A stretch of 64,000 bases of DNA from Sporosarcina globispora (GCF_001274725.1 NZ_LGUF01000007.1:2612504-2676503); one strand, 5' to 3'. Positions 44,361 through 52,494 are shown, counted from the stretch's first letter. Numbers and translations are program-made. Notes: generated from the letters alone by a model not told the origin.

Positions 44361-44829
44361 ATGGTCGGACTTATAGCTTCAATAATCGTCTTTAATCTGG
44401 TTGCCTTCAAAGTGAATAAAAAATTAACTCCCAGCCAAGTTTTGCATGTCTGGACCTTTACGATTGCCATTCAAATGCTGTTCGATTTGATTGTTGAGTT
44501 TAAATATCAAAGCTATTGGTATTTTAATCAAGGCGTTGAATGGGAAGGCTTGCTGCCAAGGATTTTTTTAATTCCGCCTATAAACATTATCTTTTTAAAT
44601 GGGTACCCTTTTTCAAATGGATTTCTTAGGAAATTTCTTTATCTGCTTTTCTTTGTTGCTGGAATAATTTTTTTATGAAATGGCGGCTTTGCTTCCTGAA
44701 CCATGGGGTTATTTTAACTATGGTACATGGAAGATATGGTATTCCATTATTGCTGACCCAATTCTTTTACTGGCCCTCGTATTATTTTATAAATTTATTA
44801 TTCTGTTGGAGGAGAAAAGCGCTTTTTAA
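44361..44829 (+). pseudogene. CBO0543 family membrane protein, frameshifted in a T-run
   Basis: The first 105 residues (HVWTFTIAIQMLFDLIVEF, YQSYWYFNQGVEW) and the rest, which begins FYEMAALLPEPWGYFNYGTWKIWYS, lie in different frames. They meet at a run of seven T at 44669-44675. Removing one T joins them and gives about 155 residues, as in the intact paralogue at 27597. The function is unknown. It is either a decayed second copy or an assembly insertion in a homopolymer. Confidence 0.8.
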
Positions 44830-44836
44830 AGAATTT

Positions 44837-44935
44837 TTGACAACAATAAAAAGGCGGATCAATGTATGTATTGGTTTCCTTATCTTTCTTTTGCCGTTAA
44901 TCCTTTTGTATTCAGTTTCATGCGGAGGCGTTTAA
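44837..44935 (+). CDS. Possible small lipobox-like membrane peptide (32 aa)
   Basis: A TTG-started ORF reads a charged start (TTIKRRIN) then one hydrophobic helix ending YSVSCGGV, close to a lipobox. The upstream AAAGAA is a poor ribosome site. It may equally be noncoding, because it directly follows a pseudogene. Confidence 0.25.
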   Translation: MTTIKRRINVCIGFLIFLLPLILLYSVSCGGV

Positions 44936-44974
44936 CGAAAAACAAATCTCATTTGCATTTTATTAGGTCAAATT

Positions 44975-45005
44975 AAAGCTTCCTGCTTTTGCCGGAAGCT
45001 CTTTT
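44975..45005 (-). terminator. Stem-loop between the 44837 and 45004 ORFs
   Basis: AAAGCTTCC and GGAAGCTCTTT pair over 7-8 bp around a T-rich loop. It could terminate the small minus-strand ORF at 45004, or plus-strand transcripts through its CTTTT tail. Confidence 0.5.
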
Positions 45006-45105
45006 ATCTGTTTGTCAGCCTTTCTTTATGCCTGGCCATTCTGTTATCAAACAATTTCTCTGCCTCTTGTTTTATTGTCCTTCGGATTCTTCTTAGTATT
45101 TTCAT
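45004..45105 (-). CDS. Possible small basic protein (33 aa)
   Basis: An ORF of 33 residues rich in Arg and Lys (MKILRRIRRTIKQEAEKLFD...) with ATG after GGTGAT and a stem-loop at its end. It would be an amphipathic helix. I do not recognise it. Confidence 0.3.
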   Translation of the reverse strand: MKILRRIRRTIKQEAEKLFDNRMARHKERLTNR

Positions 45106-45143
45106 GTGCATCACCATTATAGGATTATGCTTCGAAAAACATT

Positions 45144-45416
45144 ATGTGCAAGTCCCTGAATCAACTTCTATTTATTTATTTTACTGGTGAAACGGATGCT
45201 TGCAGAAGACTGCACGCCACCGGGAAAAGCGGCTGGTGGATATTGATATCTTTGATCCCATTAATTAGGAGGATAATTATCCTCATTTTTACTCTTATGG
45301 ACAGTGAAACTGGATCAAAAGGAACCATTTATTGGTTTGTAAAATGGAAACGCCTAAAAAGTGAGAATACACATCAGCTGCCCCAATTAGGCTTGTTGAG
45401 CTGTTATGGGCCTTAA
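45144..45416 (+). pseudogene. DUF805 family membrane protein remnant
   Basis: The stretch RRLHATGKSGWWILISLIPLI and FTLMDSETGSKG matches the C-terminal half of DUF805 proteins, but the N-terminal helices are absent and the reading frame runs on into unrelated sequence. It is a degraded copy. The ORF start has no ribosome site. Confidence 0.65.
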
Positions 45417-45421
45417 AGAAA

Positions 45422-45712
45422 TTGGACATTGCTGTGATAATAATGATTCCCGCTGCCTTCATAGCAGATTATAATATTTGGCATCCATCAGCACCTCAGG
45501 GACTAACGATTGCCGCCTTTATCTATATCTTTGCCATTCTGGAGTATATTAACTATTTTCATATTCAGCTATCTTATGATAATCGCTCTGACATCAACAG
45601 CCTCAAGCAGACAAAGCGCTTTAAACAAGCAAGTTTGAGTAAGGATTTTAAAAGACTGAAAAATTTAATAGCAGAAGCAGGAATTTTTGGTGAGCATAAT
45701 GAACACACATGA
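45422..45712 (+). pseudogene. 5'-truncated membrane protein remnant
   Basis: The ORF keeps two membrane helices and EYINYFHIQLSYDNRSDI, a motif I associate with a small Bacillales membrane protein of unknown role. In-frame sequence continues upstream as RLVELLWALKKLD without an ATG and then meets a stop, so the N-terminus seems lost. A TTG at 45422 could still start a short product. Confidence 0.5.
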
Positions 45713-45777
45713 CATGGAACAGATAGAATCAGTAAAACCATAAAAGAATCTAGTATAAGGGAGCTGTCCTAACGTGA

Positions 45778-45978
45778 ATGGGATTACATGATAAATACAA
45801 AGGAAGAGATTCTGAATTTCCACGGTATAGAGAAAGAATAATGCATTTCATTGAAAAGGATTTAATCAATGATAAAAATGTATTGTCTGTTTTTTATGGC
45901 AGTTCGATAGGAGAGAACAATATAGATTTATTTTCAGACATTGATCTGCGGATTCTCCAGATATTTCGAGATGAATAA
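45778..45978 (+). pseudogene. Truncated aminoglycoside-type nucleotidyltransferase
   Basis: The 66 codons contain the nucleotidyltransferase motif VFYGSSIGENNIDLFSDIDLR (G-S-x9-D-x-D), which belongs near the N-terminus of a protein of about 250-290 residues. The frame ends just after it, at the first unit of the 52-bp repeat array that begins at 45969. The remainder of the gene is missing, so the array, or the deletion that brought it here, cut the gene. Confidence 0.65.
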
Positions 45979-46488
45979 CGACGAAAAAGACGAAGGTCCA
46001 AGAAAACTGGTAGTTAATCAAGATGAATAACGACGAAAAAAGTAGGGCTCCAGGAAAATTGGTAGTTAATCGAGATGAATAACGACGAAAAAGGTGGGGC
46101 TCCAGGAAAAATGGTAGTTAATCGAAAGGATTAACGACGAAAAAGACGAAGGTTCAATTAAAATGGTAGTTAATCAAGATGAATAACGACGAAAAAGGAG
46201 GGAGTCCAAGGAAAATGGTAGTTAATCGAGATGAATAACGACGAAAAAGGTCGGGCTCCAGGAAAAATGGTAGTTAATCGGAAGGATTAACGACGAAAAA
46301 GACGAAGGTTCAATTAAAATGGTAGTTAATCAAGATGAATAACGACGAAAAAGGAGGGAGTCCAAGGAAAATGGTAGTTAATCGAGAAGAATAACGACGA
46401 AAAAGACGAAGGCCTAAGGAAAATGGTAGTTAATCGAGCAGATTAACACCGCAAAAGCCATAACCCAAGAAAAATTGGCCGTAAATCA
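45969..46488 (+). repeat. Ten tandem 52-bp repeats with a palindromic core
   Basis: Ten units start at 45969, 46021, 46073, 46125, 46177, 46229, 46281, 46333, 46385 and 46437. The period is exactly 52 bp (the tenth is degenerate). The shared part is GGTAGTTAATC plus TAACGACGAAAAAG across the unit junction, and about 15-19 bp in the middle vary. At junctions GTTAATC faces GATTAAC or GAATAAC over 5 nt, a hairpin-forming or operator-like core. Units 3-5 and 6-8 are near-identical (two differences in 156 bp), so three units were duplicated as a block. 52 is not a multiple of 3 and stops are frequent, so it is not coding. Confidence 0.9.
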
Positions 46489-46591
46489 GGCAGCTTTTTT
46501 AAAAACGATTTCCATCCGTCTGCATCTTATTTCTCCCAAATGGTTTCTAATGAATTCCAACTTATTTATGTAAAAAAGGAGGGGCCCTACT

Positions 46592-47134
46592 ATGAGCTTA
46601 GGGGAAAATTATCTAATGATCGTAAAGAAAAGATTCCAGGGTGTGAAGGAATTAGGGGATAAAACGATCTCGCGGCTTTCTAAGGAGGAATTAAATTGGG
46701 CTTATAACGAAGAGTCCAATAGTACAGCGGTTATTATCAGGCATATGAGCGGCAATATGGTTTCACGCTGGACAGATTTTTTGACATCAGATGGAGAGAA
46801 GCCATATCGAAACAGAGATGAGGAATTTTCGACGGCCATAGCTTCAAACGAAGAGCTGATAACGATTTGGGAAAAAGGGTGGAAGGTACTGTTTTCAGCT
46901 TTAGATAGTTTAAAAGAGCAGGATTTACTTAGAAATATCACTATTCGCGGCGAGAGCCATCTAGTTATGGATGCAATAGAAAGGCAGATGGCACATTATT
47001 CTTCCCATGTTGGACAGATTGTTTATATCGGCAAGCAAATAAAAAACGGGGAGTGGGAAAGTCTCAGTATTCCGAGAGGGCAATCTGATGAGTATTTGAA
47101 AGAAATGCTCACCAAACACAATGCTAAAAAATAG
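46592..47134 (+). CDS. DUF1572 (DinB-like) family protein
   Basis: A 180-residue protein of the DUF1572 family. It has a DinB-like four-helix bundle with predicted metal-ligand His residues in IIRHMSGNM and AHYSSHVGQIVYIGK. The latter resembles the HxxxH DinB/YfiT motif. Such proteins are putative metal-dependent transferases or thiol-conjugating enzymes, and no substrate is shown. The ATG follows AAAGGAGGGG. Confidence 0.85.
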   Translation: MSLGENYLMIVKKRFQGVKELGDKTISRLSKEELNWAYNEESNSTAVIIRHMSGNMVSRWTDFLTSDGEKPYRNRDEEFSTAIASNEELITIWEKGWKVLFSALDSLKEQDLLRNITIRGESHLVMDAIERQMAHYSSHVGQIVYIGKQIKNGEWESLSIPRGQSDEYLKEMLTKHNAKK

Positions 47135-47177
47135 GCGCTCTATTTATTAATGCACATGCAATTAGGGAGGAAATCTT

Positions 47178-47333
47178 TTGAGCAAACTTAGCATAACGCT
47201 ATCGGCCCTTATCGTTATGCTATCCCTTTATATGCTTATCACCCAAAGTTTTGCGTGGATTCCGATTAGTTCTTTTCTATTAGGGATGTTAATGCTGGTG
47301 ATAGGTAGGGAAGCGCTGAAGAAAGGGCAATAG
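47178..47333 (+). CDS. Small membrane protein, DUF3953-like
   Basis: A 51-residue protein with two helices (LIVMLSLYMLI and FLLGMLMLVIGREAL). The second helix and the basic tail resemble DUF3953 proteins of Bacillus, whose role is unknown. The start is TTG after AGGGAGG by 8 nt. Confidence 0.65.
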   Translation: MSKLSITLSALIVMLSLYMLITQSFAWIPISSFLLGMLMLVIGREALKKGQ

Positions 47334-47504
47334 GGTTATGGTTTTCTTAGCATTCTTGTGGTGCACGGGAAAGACAAGTATACGAATTTAAAAGGAATTT
47401 CAATTATGATGGTTTCCTCAAGATTGATTGGCACTGTCCTTGCACAGGCCTTATTCATACCTGGCGCATATTATATTGCCTGGGTTTCAAAGTTTTTAGT
47501 ATGA
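47334..47504 (+). pseudogene. Possible membrane protein remnant
   Basis: In the same frame as the DUF3953 gene, directly after its stop, the sequence reads SILVVHGKDKYTNLKGISIMM and ends ALFIPGAYYIAWVSKFLV. It looks like one or two membrane helices without a start codon of its own. ATG at 47416 could begin a very short peptide. It may be a remnant or chance. Confidence 0.25.
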
Positions 47505-47520
47505 ACAATAGTAAATAATA

Positions 47521-47548
47521 AAACGGCACTGTCCATTCAGTGCCGTTT
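47521..47548 (-). terminator. Terminator of the DedA gene
   Basis: AAACGGCACTG and CAGTGCCGTTT form an 11-bp perfect stem around TCCATT, between convergent transcripts. On the minus strand TTATTATTTAC follows. Confidence 0.8.
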
Positions 47549-47558
47549 CCATTTATAT

Positions 47559-48164
47559 TTATATGCTTTGACTCTTTTTGCGCTTGTTTACATATTTGTA
47601 AGTGAACACAGTAATGATTCCTGCAATAATGATTAGGGCTAGAGGCAGGGCATAGCTATTAAAAATTTCCTCTGCTTCTTTGTAATGAGGTCCAAGCTTA
47701 TATCCTAAATAAACATAGAATGCAGTAATTGGGAGCATAGCCATGAAAGTATAGATAGAGAATTTCCACACATTCATTTTTGCCATCCCGCATGGAAGGG
47801 AAATCGCTGTACGCACTACTGGCATAAAACGGGCAAAGAAAGCAACCCCAGAGCCATATTTATCAAAGAACTTGTCCGAAGCATCAATTTGCTTTTGTGA
47901 GACCAAGAAATATTTTCCGTATTTTAAAACCATTGGGCGCCCGCCATATCGGCCAAGTGCATATAATGTCAGCGGTCCAATCGTTCCGCCCACTGTACCT
48001 GCTAATACGACTAAATAATAATTAAAGTCACCCTGGTAGACCCAAAAGCCGGCCAAAGGAAGAACGACTTCTGCCGGAACAAACTCAAAGCATAGTGAAA
48101 GCAATATTCCAAAGTAAGAAAATTGTTTTAAAAATTCAATAAAGCTGATGATAATTTCTGACAT
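47559..48164 (-). CDS. DedA family membrane protein
   Basis: A protein of about 201 residues with four to six helices and the DedA motifs FEFVPAEVVLPLAGFWVYQG (with the conserved Glu), GTVGGTIGPLTLYALGRYGG, and FARFMPVVRTAISLPCGMAKM with the two conserved Arg. DedA proteins handle membrane potential or flip undecaprenyl phosphate or phospholipid. Which applies here is unknown. The ATG at 48164 follows AGGATG by about 9 nt. GTG at 48170 is the alternative. Confidence 0.87.
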   Translation of the reverse strand: MSEIIISFIEFLKQFSYFGILLSLCFEFVPAEVVLPLAGFWVYQGDFNYYLVVLAGTVGGTIGPLTLYALGRYGGRPMVLKYGKYFLVSQKQIDASDKFFDKYGSGVAFFARFMPVVRTAISLPCGMAKMNVWKFSIYTFMAMLPITAFYVYLGYKLGPHYKEAEEIFNSYALPLALIIIAGIITVFTYKYVNKRKKSQSI

Positions 48165-48184
48165 AGCCACACATCCTGTTGATT

Positions 48185-48374
48185 AATAAGAAAAGCGCAA
48201 GCGCCTTGCCCACCCCCGACAAGCACAAGACGAGCCTCACGGAAAGGCGTTCTTTGCCTTTTTGGGAGGATTGGCTTGTGACCTCGAGGGGGTATGCGCT
48301 GAAGCTAGACAATAAGAAAAGCGCAAGCGCCTTGCCCATCCCCGACACCTCGAGGGGTAGGCGCTGGAGCTAGA
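48185..48374 (+). repeat. Two tandem copies of a GCGCAAGCGCC intergenic repeat
   Basis: Copy 1 (48185-48310, 126 bp) and copy 2 (48311-48374, 64 bp) begin with AATAAGAAAAGCGCAAGCGCC and end with GCGCTGGAGCTAG or GCGCTGAAGCTAG. Copy 2 lacks the central 60 nt, which holds a short dyad (CACAAG...GGCTTGTG). This looks like a small dispersed element of Bacillaceae intergenic space. The ends make dyad GCGC pairs. The region contains no gene. Confidence 0.65.
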
Positions 48375-48467
48375 AAGTTCACGAAGTTCAAAGATATAAA
48401 ATGTACATAAGTCAGTCTAACGGGTAAAAGTAAAACAATCAAGTATTTATATAGACAGTGCAAAATG

Positions 48468-48499
48468 AAACGGCGGCTGCCGAATCGGAGCCGCCGTTT
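48468..48499 (-). terminator. Terminator of the CNNM gene
   Basis: AAACGGCGGCT and AGCCGCCGTTT form an 11-bp perfect stem. On the minus strand CATTTTGC follows. Confidence 0.75.
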
Positions 48500-48502
48500 A
48501 TC

Positions 48503-49813
48503 TTAGGCTAATAGGGGCTTGCTTTTAAAAACTTCCAAATAATGCAGCTGGTGTCCATCTTTTTCGTGGACTTTGAATGTGAATCCATCAGCTTCAATCT
48601 CTGTTCCTATTTCTGCATCCATATGCTGTGTCAGGAACCAGCCGCCGATCGTATCAACATCTTCATGCTCAAATTCTGTTCCAAGCAGATTATTTACATC
48701 CTCTATAAGAAGCTTGGAATCAAGAATATAATGATTATCGTTCAGCTTTCTGATTTCAGGAACTTCGTCTTCATCAAATTCATCACGGATTTCTCCGACA
48801 ATTTCTTCGAGAATGTCTTCAACTGTCACCAATCCTGAAGTTCCGCCATATTCATCCATTAAGATGGCAATATGGATGCGTTCCTTTTGCATTTTTACAA
48901 GCAGGTCATGAATTGGAATGCTCTCAATAACATGGATAACCGGGTTAATAAAGGAGTCAAGGTCAAGATTCTCCGGGGTGATCTTGTTTGTAAGACTCGC
49001 TGTCAGGAATTCCTTGACATTTATAAACCCGCGGATATTGTCTTTATCTCCATCTTCAACCGGGTATCGCGTGTAATTCTCTGTCTGAATTGTATGCATG
49101 ATATCTTCTATTGTGTCATCTGAAGCAATCGTAATCATTTCAGTGCGGGGAACCATGATTTCCTTCGCAATTCTTTCATCAAATTCAAATATATTGTTCA
49201 CGTACTTTAACTCATTTTTATTGATCTCACCACTTTTATAACTCTCGGATAAAAGTATTCTCAGTTCTTCTTCCGAATGGGCGATTTCATGCTCGGAAGC
49301 AGGTTTTAAACCAAATATGCCAACGAGTACGCGAGCAGATCCATTTAAGAACCAAATGAAAGGGAACATCAAACGGTAGAACCAAATAATCGGTTTCGCG
49401 AACGCCATTGTAACTGCCTCAGCTTTTTGAATGGCAACGGTTTTCGGTGCAAGTTCACCTACAACCACATGAAGGAAGGTGACTAGAGCAAAGGCAATAC
49501 CAAAGGATAAAATATGGGTCGCCGATTCGGGGATTTCAAATCTTGCAAATAGAGGATGCAATAACTTTTCCACCGTAGGTTCACCAAGCCAGCCTAGGCC
49601 TAATGCGGTAATGGTAATCCCCAGCTGGCAGGCTGATAAATACTCATCAAGATGAGTGACGACTCTCTTAGCCGCTATTGCCCTTTTATTGCCCTCAGCA
49701 ATCAGCTGATCAATTCGGGAAACACGGACCTTTACAATCGCAAACTCAGTTGCTACGAAGAATGCGGTTAATGCTATTAATAGTGCAATCAGTAATAAAT
49801 TTATGGTTGTCAA
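48503..49813 (-). CDS. CNNM/CorC-type hemolysin family transporter
   Basis: A 436-residue protein: an N-terminal DUF21 domain with four membrane segments (residues 1-190, [13 protein letters not shown]), two CBS domains (about 215-330, [20 protein letters not shown]) and a C-terminal CorC_HlyC domain (about 350-430). Relatives such as B. subtilis YhdP/MpfA take part in Mg2+ export. Here the ion is not shown. The start is TTG at 49813 with an in-frame stop just upstream. A hairpin separates it from AGGAGGTG, which is unusual. Confidence 0.88.
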   Translation of the reverse strand: MTTINLLLIALLIALTAFFVATEFAIVKVRVSRIDQLIAEGNKRAIAAKRVVTHLDEYLSACQLGITITALGLGWLGEPTVEKLLHPLFARFEIPESATHILSFGIAFALVTFLHVVVGELAPKTVAIQKAEAVTMAFAKPIIWFYRLMFPFIWFLNGSARVLVGIFGLKPASEHEIAHSEEELRILLSESYKSGEINKNELKYVNNIFEFDERIAKEIMVPRTEMITIASDDTIEDIMHTIQTENYTRYPVEDGDKDNIRGFINVKEFLTASLTNKITPENLDLDSFINPVIHVIESIPIHDLLVKMQKERIHIAILMDEYGGTSGLVTVEDILEEIVGEIRDEFDEDEVPEIRKLNDNHYILDSKLLIEDVNNLLGTEFEHEDVDTIGGWFLTQHMDAEIGTEIEADGFTFKVHEKDGHQLHYLEVFKSKPLLA

Positions 49814-49819
49814 CGAGCA

Positions 49820-49849
49820 GTCTTACTAAAAGTAAGACATACACCTCCT
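49820..49849 (-). promoter_or_regulatory. Hairpin between ribosome binding site and TTG start of the CNNM gene
   Basis: On the minus strand AGGAGGTG (plus 49842-49849) is followed by the perfect hairpin GTCTTAC-TTTTA-GTAAGAC (49820-49838) and then, 6 nt later, the TTG. Folded, the site lies near the start codon. Unfolded, it is about 28 nt away. This could gate translation. A short ATG-TCT-TAC-TTT-TAG minigene overlaps it. Confidence 0.5.
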
Positions 49850-49947
49850 AAAATGGTAATAATCCTTATAAAGTTCACTACTTAAATTGTGCCCAAATAG
49901 ATATCCATAATGCTCCAAAAACTCAAAAATCGTTTTTGCATAAGATA

Positions 49948-50348
49948 TCAGTTCAGCAATAAAAGCAATGACTGAATTAATGATAAGCTTTCATGTGAAA
50001 TATTCTTTTTGACATATTCATATTTTTCAGGGTCTGATTTTTTGAGCTGAGAAAGTGCTTTTGTAACATCTTCCTCCAGATCCTGTATTTTTAGCCTTAG
50101 TTCCAGAACATCTACCTCTTCAGAAAATTGGCTGATTACTTTTTTCTTTATTTCTTCAAGGGATAATCCGTCATCTTTGCATTTTTCAATAAAAGCAATG
50201 CGGTCAATAGCGGAATGATCATAATAGCGATAATTTGAAGGAGAACGTTCTGCTTTTAAAAGGCCCAGAGAAGTATAGTAATCAATCGTTCTCTTAGTAA
50301 CCTTTGCTTTTTCAGCCAATTCTCCTATTCTTAACTTCTCTGCCCCAT
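49948..50348 (-). pseudogene. MerR family regulator, frameshifted near the start
   Basis: The helix-turn-helix (RIGELAEKAKVTKRTIDYYTSLGLL) and the coiled-coil dimer helix are intact, giving about 133 residues. The frame has no start codon. An ATG at 50348, 7 nt after GGAGG, lies in another frame and stops after six codons. Adding one G to the GGGG at 50343-50346 joins it to the HTH frame as M-G-A-E-K-L-R-I-G. It is either an assembly deletion or a broken gene. The effector is unknown. Confidence 0.75.
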
Positions 50349-50463
50349 GATGTTTCCTCCAAACTGTTACGTGATGGTTATGGAACTAATTATACTAAAA
50401 AATTATAGAAAATCAATGGTTATGAATAGGGAAGGGAGGCAGAAGGAAGATTGTAAAAAAATA

Positions 50464-50480
50464 ACACCGGATAGCCGGTG
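50464..50480 (-). terminator. Terminator of the symporter gene
   Basis: CACCGG and CCGGTG form a 6-bp stem. On the minus strand TTATTTTTTT follows. Confidence 0.65.
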
Positions 50481-50491
50481 CTATTTTGCAA

Positions 50492-51715
50492 TTAGGCTTT
50501 AACGGCCTCTTTCTTTGCTTCTGTTTCCGCGATAATAACTGCACACGCAGCATCACCTGTAATATTGACTGCTGTTCGAGTCATATCAAGCAGACGGTCA
50601 ATACCGATGATTAATGCAATACCTTCAACAGGAAGGTTGACTGAGTTCAGAACCATTGCAAGCATGATTAGACCGACACCTGGCACACCTGCTGTACCAA
50701 CGCTGGCAAGAACTGCAGTAAGAACAACCGTGATAAGCTGAGTGAACGATAAATCTACATTATATACCTGCGCGATAAAAATAGTGGCTACACCCTGCAT
50801 GATGGCTGTTCCGTCCATATTGATCGTTGCGCCAAGCGGCTGAACGAAGCTGCTGATTGATTCAGGAACTTTCAGATTTTTTTGGGCTGTGTTCATGGAA
50901 ATTGGCAGTGTCGCGTTACTGCTGGATGTACTGAAAGCAACACCCATGGCTGGAGCAAAGCCTTTAAAGAACCAAAGCGGGTTTTTCTTTGCAAGTAAAG
51001 CAATAGAACCTCCATAGGTTAAGATCGCGTGTATAAATAACGCAAGAAGGACAACGATCATATAAAGTCCCATAGCTTTAATGGCACTTAGACCCTGGCT
51101 GCCGACAGCCGAAACGATAAGTCCGAACGTTCCATAAGGTGCAAATTTCATAACCAGGTTAACAAGATACATCATCATGTCATTGCCTTGTTCAATAAGG
51201 TTTAAAATGCCTTTTGTTTTATTCCCAAGCATGGTTAATGCAAATCCGACAAAAATGGAAAAAGTGATAATCTGAAGCATGTTGCCTTCCGTGAAGGCTT
51301 TTACCGGATTAGTTGGAATGATATTTAATAGGGTCTCTGAGACAGGAGGAGCTTCTTTAGATTCGTACTCCACGTTTGTTACGTCAAATTCACCAACGTT
51401 TCCTGGCTGGAAAACGGCTGCCAAAGAAAGACCGATGACGATTGCAATGCAGGTGGTAATCAAGAAGTATGAGATTGTCTTAATCCCAATTCTTCCTAAT
51501 TTCTTTGGATCACCGAGGCCTGCTGTACCAAGTGTAATGGAAAAGAAGACGATCGGAACAACTAGCATGTTAATCAGATTTAAAAAGATTTTTCCTAGCG
51601 GTGTAAATAAAAATTTGTCAAGCTCGGGGAAAATGCCAGGTGCAAATAAATTAATCAAAAGACCTGTAATTCCCCCGGCGATCAGAGCAAGAATAATTTT
51701 TGTAGATAATTTCAT
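50492..51715 (-). CDS. Dicarboxylate/glutamate:cation symporter (DAACS family)
   Basis: A protein of about 407 residues of the GltP/DctA family with eight helices and two hairpins. The substrate-site motifs are STSSSNATLPISMNTAQ (serine-rich hairpin 1) and NMDGTA, followed by VASVGTAGVPGVG (hairpin 2). It should import glutamate, aspartate or C4-dicarboxylates with H+ or Na+. The exact substrate is not clear. The ATG at 51715 follows GGAGGA. Its leader contains a complete c-di-AMP riboswitch with a terminator, so uptake is expected to be shut down when c-di-AMP is high. Confidence 0.88.
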   Translation of the reverse strand: MKLSTKIILALIAGGITGLLINLFAPGIFPELDKFLFTPLGKIFLNLINMLVVPIVFFSITLGTAGLGDPKKLGRIGIKTISYFLITTCIAIVIGLSLAAVFQPGNVGEFDVTNVEYESKEAPPVSETLLNIIPTNPVKAFTEGNMLQIITFSIFVGFALTMLGNKTKGILNLIEQGNDMMMYLVNLVMKFAPYGTFGLIVSAVGSQGLSAIKAMGLYMIVVLLALFIHAILTYGGSIALLAKKNPLWFFKGFAPAMGVAFSTSSSNATLPISMNTAQKNLKVPESISSFVQPLGATINMDGTAIMQGVATIFIAQVYNVDLSFTQLITVVLTAVLASVGTAGVPGVGLIMLAMVLNSVNLPVEGIALIIGIDRLLDMTRTAVNITGDAACAVIIAETEAKKEAVKA

Positions 51716-51824
51716 ACACATTCCTCCAATGAATAAAGTAAAAAAATGTAAAATTAGCACAAAAAAATATTTTGCCTTTCCTATATTACCCCCAAAAAAC
51801 TTAAACCTAACTTAAAAAAGGCAA

Positions 51825-51854
51825 CAAAAAAACACAGAGGTAATAACCACTGTG
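51825..51854 (-). terminator. Intrinsic terminator of the symporter riboswitch
   Basis: On the minus strand CACAG(T)GG(T)TATT(A)CC(T)CTGTG forms a stem followed by seven T. It is the expression platform of the riboswitch directly upstream. Confidence 0.8.
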
Positions 51855-51861
51855 CATTTAT

Positions 51862-52010
51862 GCAGTGTTTCCCTCTCAACACGCTTACGAGGTTAGCTGT
51901 CGGGTTCGGGTCTTGAGAGTACCCTACCTATAAAAGGATTCACCCCAGGTACTTTTTTTGAAAAAGTACAGTTGGTTCCCCCGCTCAATTAAGATTAAGC
52001 GAAAATTATA
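51862..52010 (-). ncRNA. ydaO-type c-di-AMP riboswitch upstream of the symporter
   Basis: On the minus strand the conserved ydaO elements appear in order: CGCTTAATC, GAGCGGGGGAACCA, GGGGTGAATCC, TAGGGTACTCTCA, GACCCGAACCCGACAGC, TAACCTCGTAAGCG and GAGAGG. They match the c-di-AMP riboswitch consensus of Bacillus. A terminator follows and the symporter gene starts about 150 nt later. In known members ligand binding ends transcription. Confidence 0.92.
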
Positions 52011-52155
52011 TTTGGTTTTTTAATATAATAACAAATATTCATAAAAATTGAAAATCATACAATTTACTTATCTATGATTACTAAGGTTTCTATAAATCTA
52101 ATCGTAATTTAATAGGAAAGGTTCCAATTGTCAAATTGAATTTTGAGCAATAAGA

Positions 52156-52341
52156 TTAGAAGTTAAGCCAGCTTAAAAGAGGATGTCTTTTTTTGTCCTT
52201 TACTTTCAATTCCTTCTTATTCAGCTTGTCTTCATGTTCGGCCAGCCACTCTTTTAGCTCTTTTTTATCCTTGCATTGTGTGTAATAAGTCTCTCCGTTT
52301 TTCCCAGTGGCACTCACGACATATCTGCATGTATTTCCCAT
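52156..52341 (-). CDS. Small hypothetical protein (61 aa)
   Basis: A 61-residue protein with an N-terminal two-strand pattern (CRYVVSATGKNGETYYTQCKDKKELKEWL) and a highly charged, Lys-rich tail. No family is recognised. The ATG follows AAAAGGGTG. The C-terminal tryptophan-containing end is hydrophobic. Its strand and position make it independent of the riboswitch. Confidence 0.6.
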   Translation of the reverse strand: MGNTCRYVVSATGKNGETYYTQCKDKKELKEWLAEHEDKLNKKELKVKDKKRHPLLSWLNF

Positions 52342-52470
52342 AATGCACCCTTTTCAAAGTAATTTCTTATAGAATTATAACAAGATTTATTACAATGTCC
52401 ACCATTATTTTTTAGGATGTATCGGTATTATGATTTTGAAAAATTACTAATGAAAATATGCCTAATAAAA

Positions 52471-52494
52471 ATCCAGCCAAGATTTCGGCTGGAT
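52471..52494 (-). terminator. Terminator of the 52552 GNAT gene
   Basis: ATCCAGCC and GGCTGGAT form an 8-bp stem. TTTTTATT follows on the minus strand. Confidence 0.75.

Noticed and set aside
44675-44935. Separate 86-residue gene
   Set aside because: It is an out-of-frame shadow of the CBO0543 pseudogene's second half. Reading the other frame restores conserved protein.
45969-46488. CRISPR array
   Set aside because: The 'spacers' are short (15-19 bp), partly repeated between units, and no cas genes are present. The exact 52-bp block duplication fits a tandem repeat instead.
45969-46488. Coding minisatellite
   Set aside because: The period of 52 is not a multiple of three and stop codons appear in every unit.
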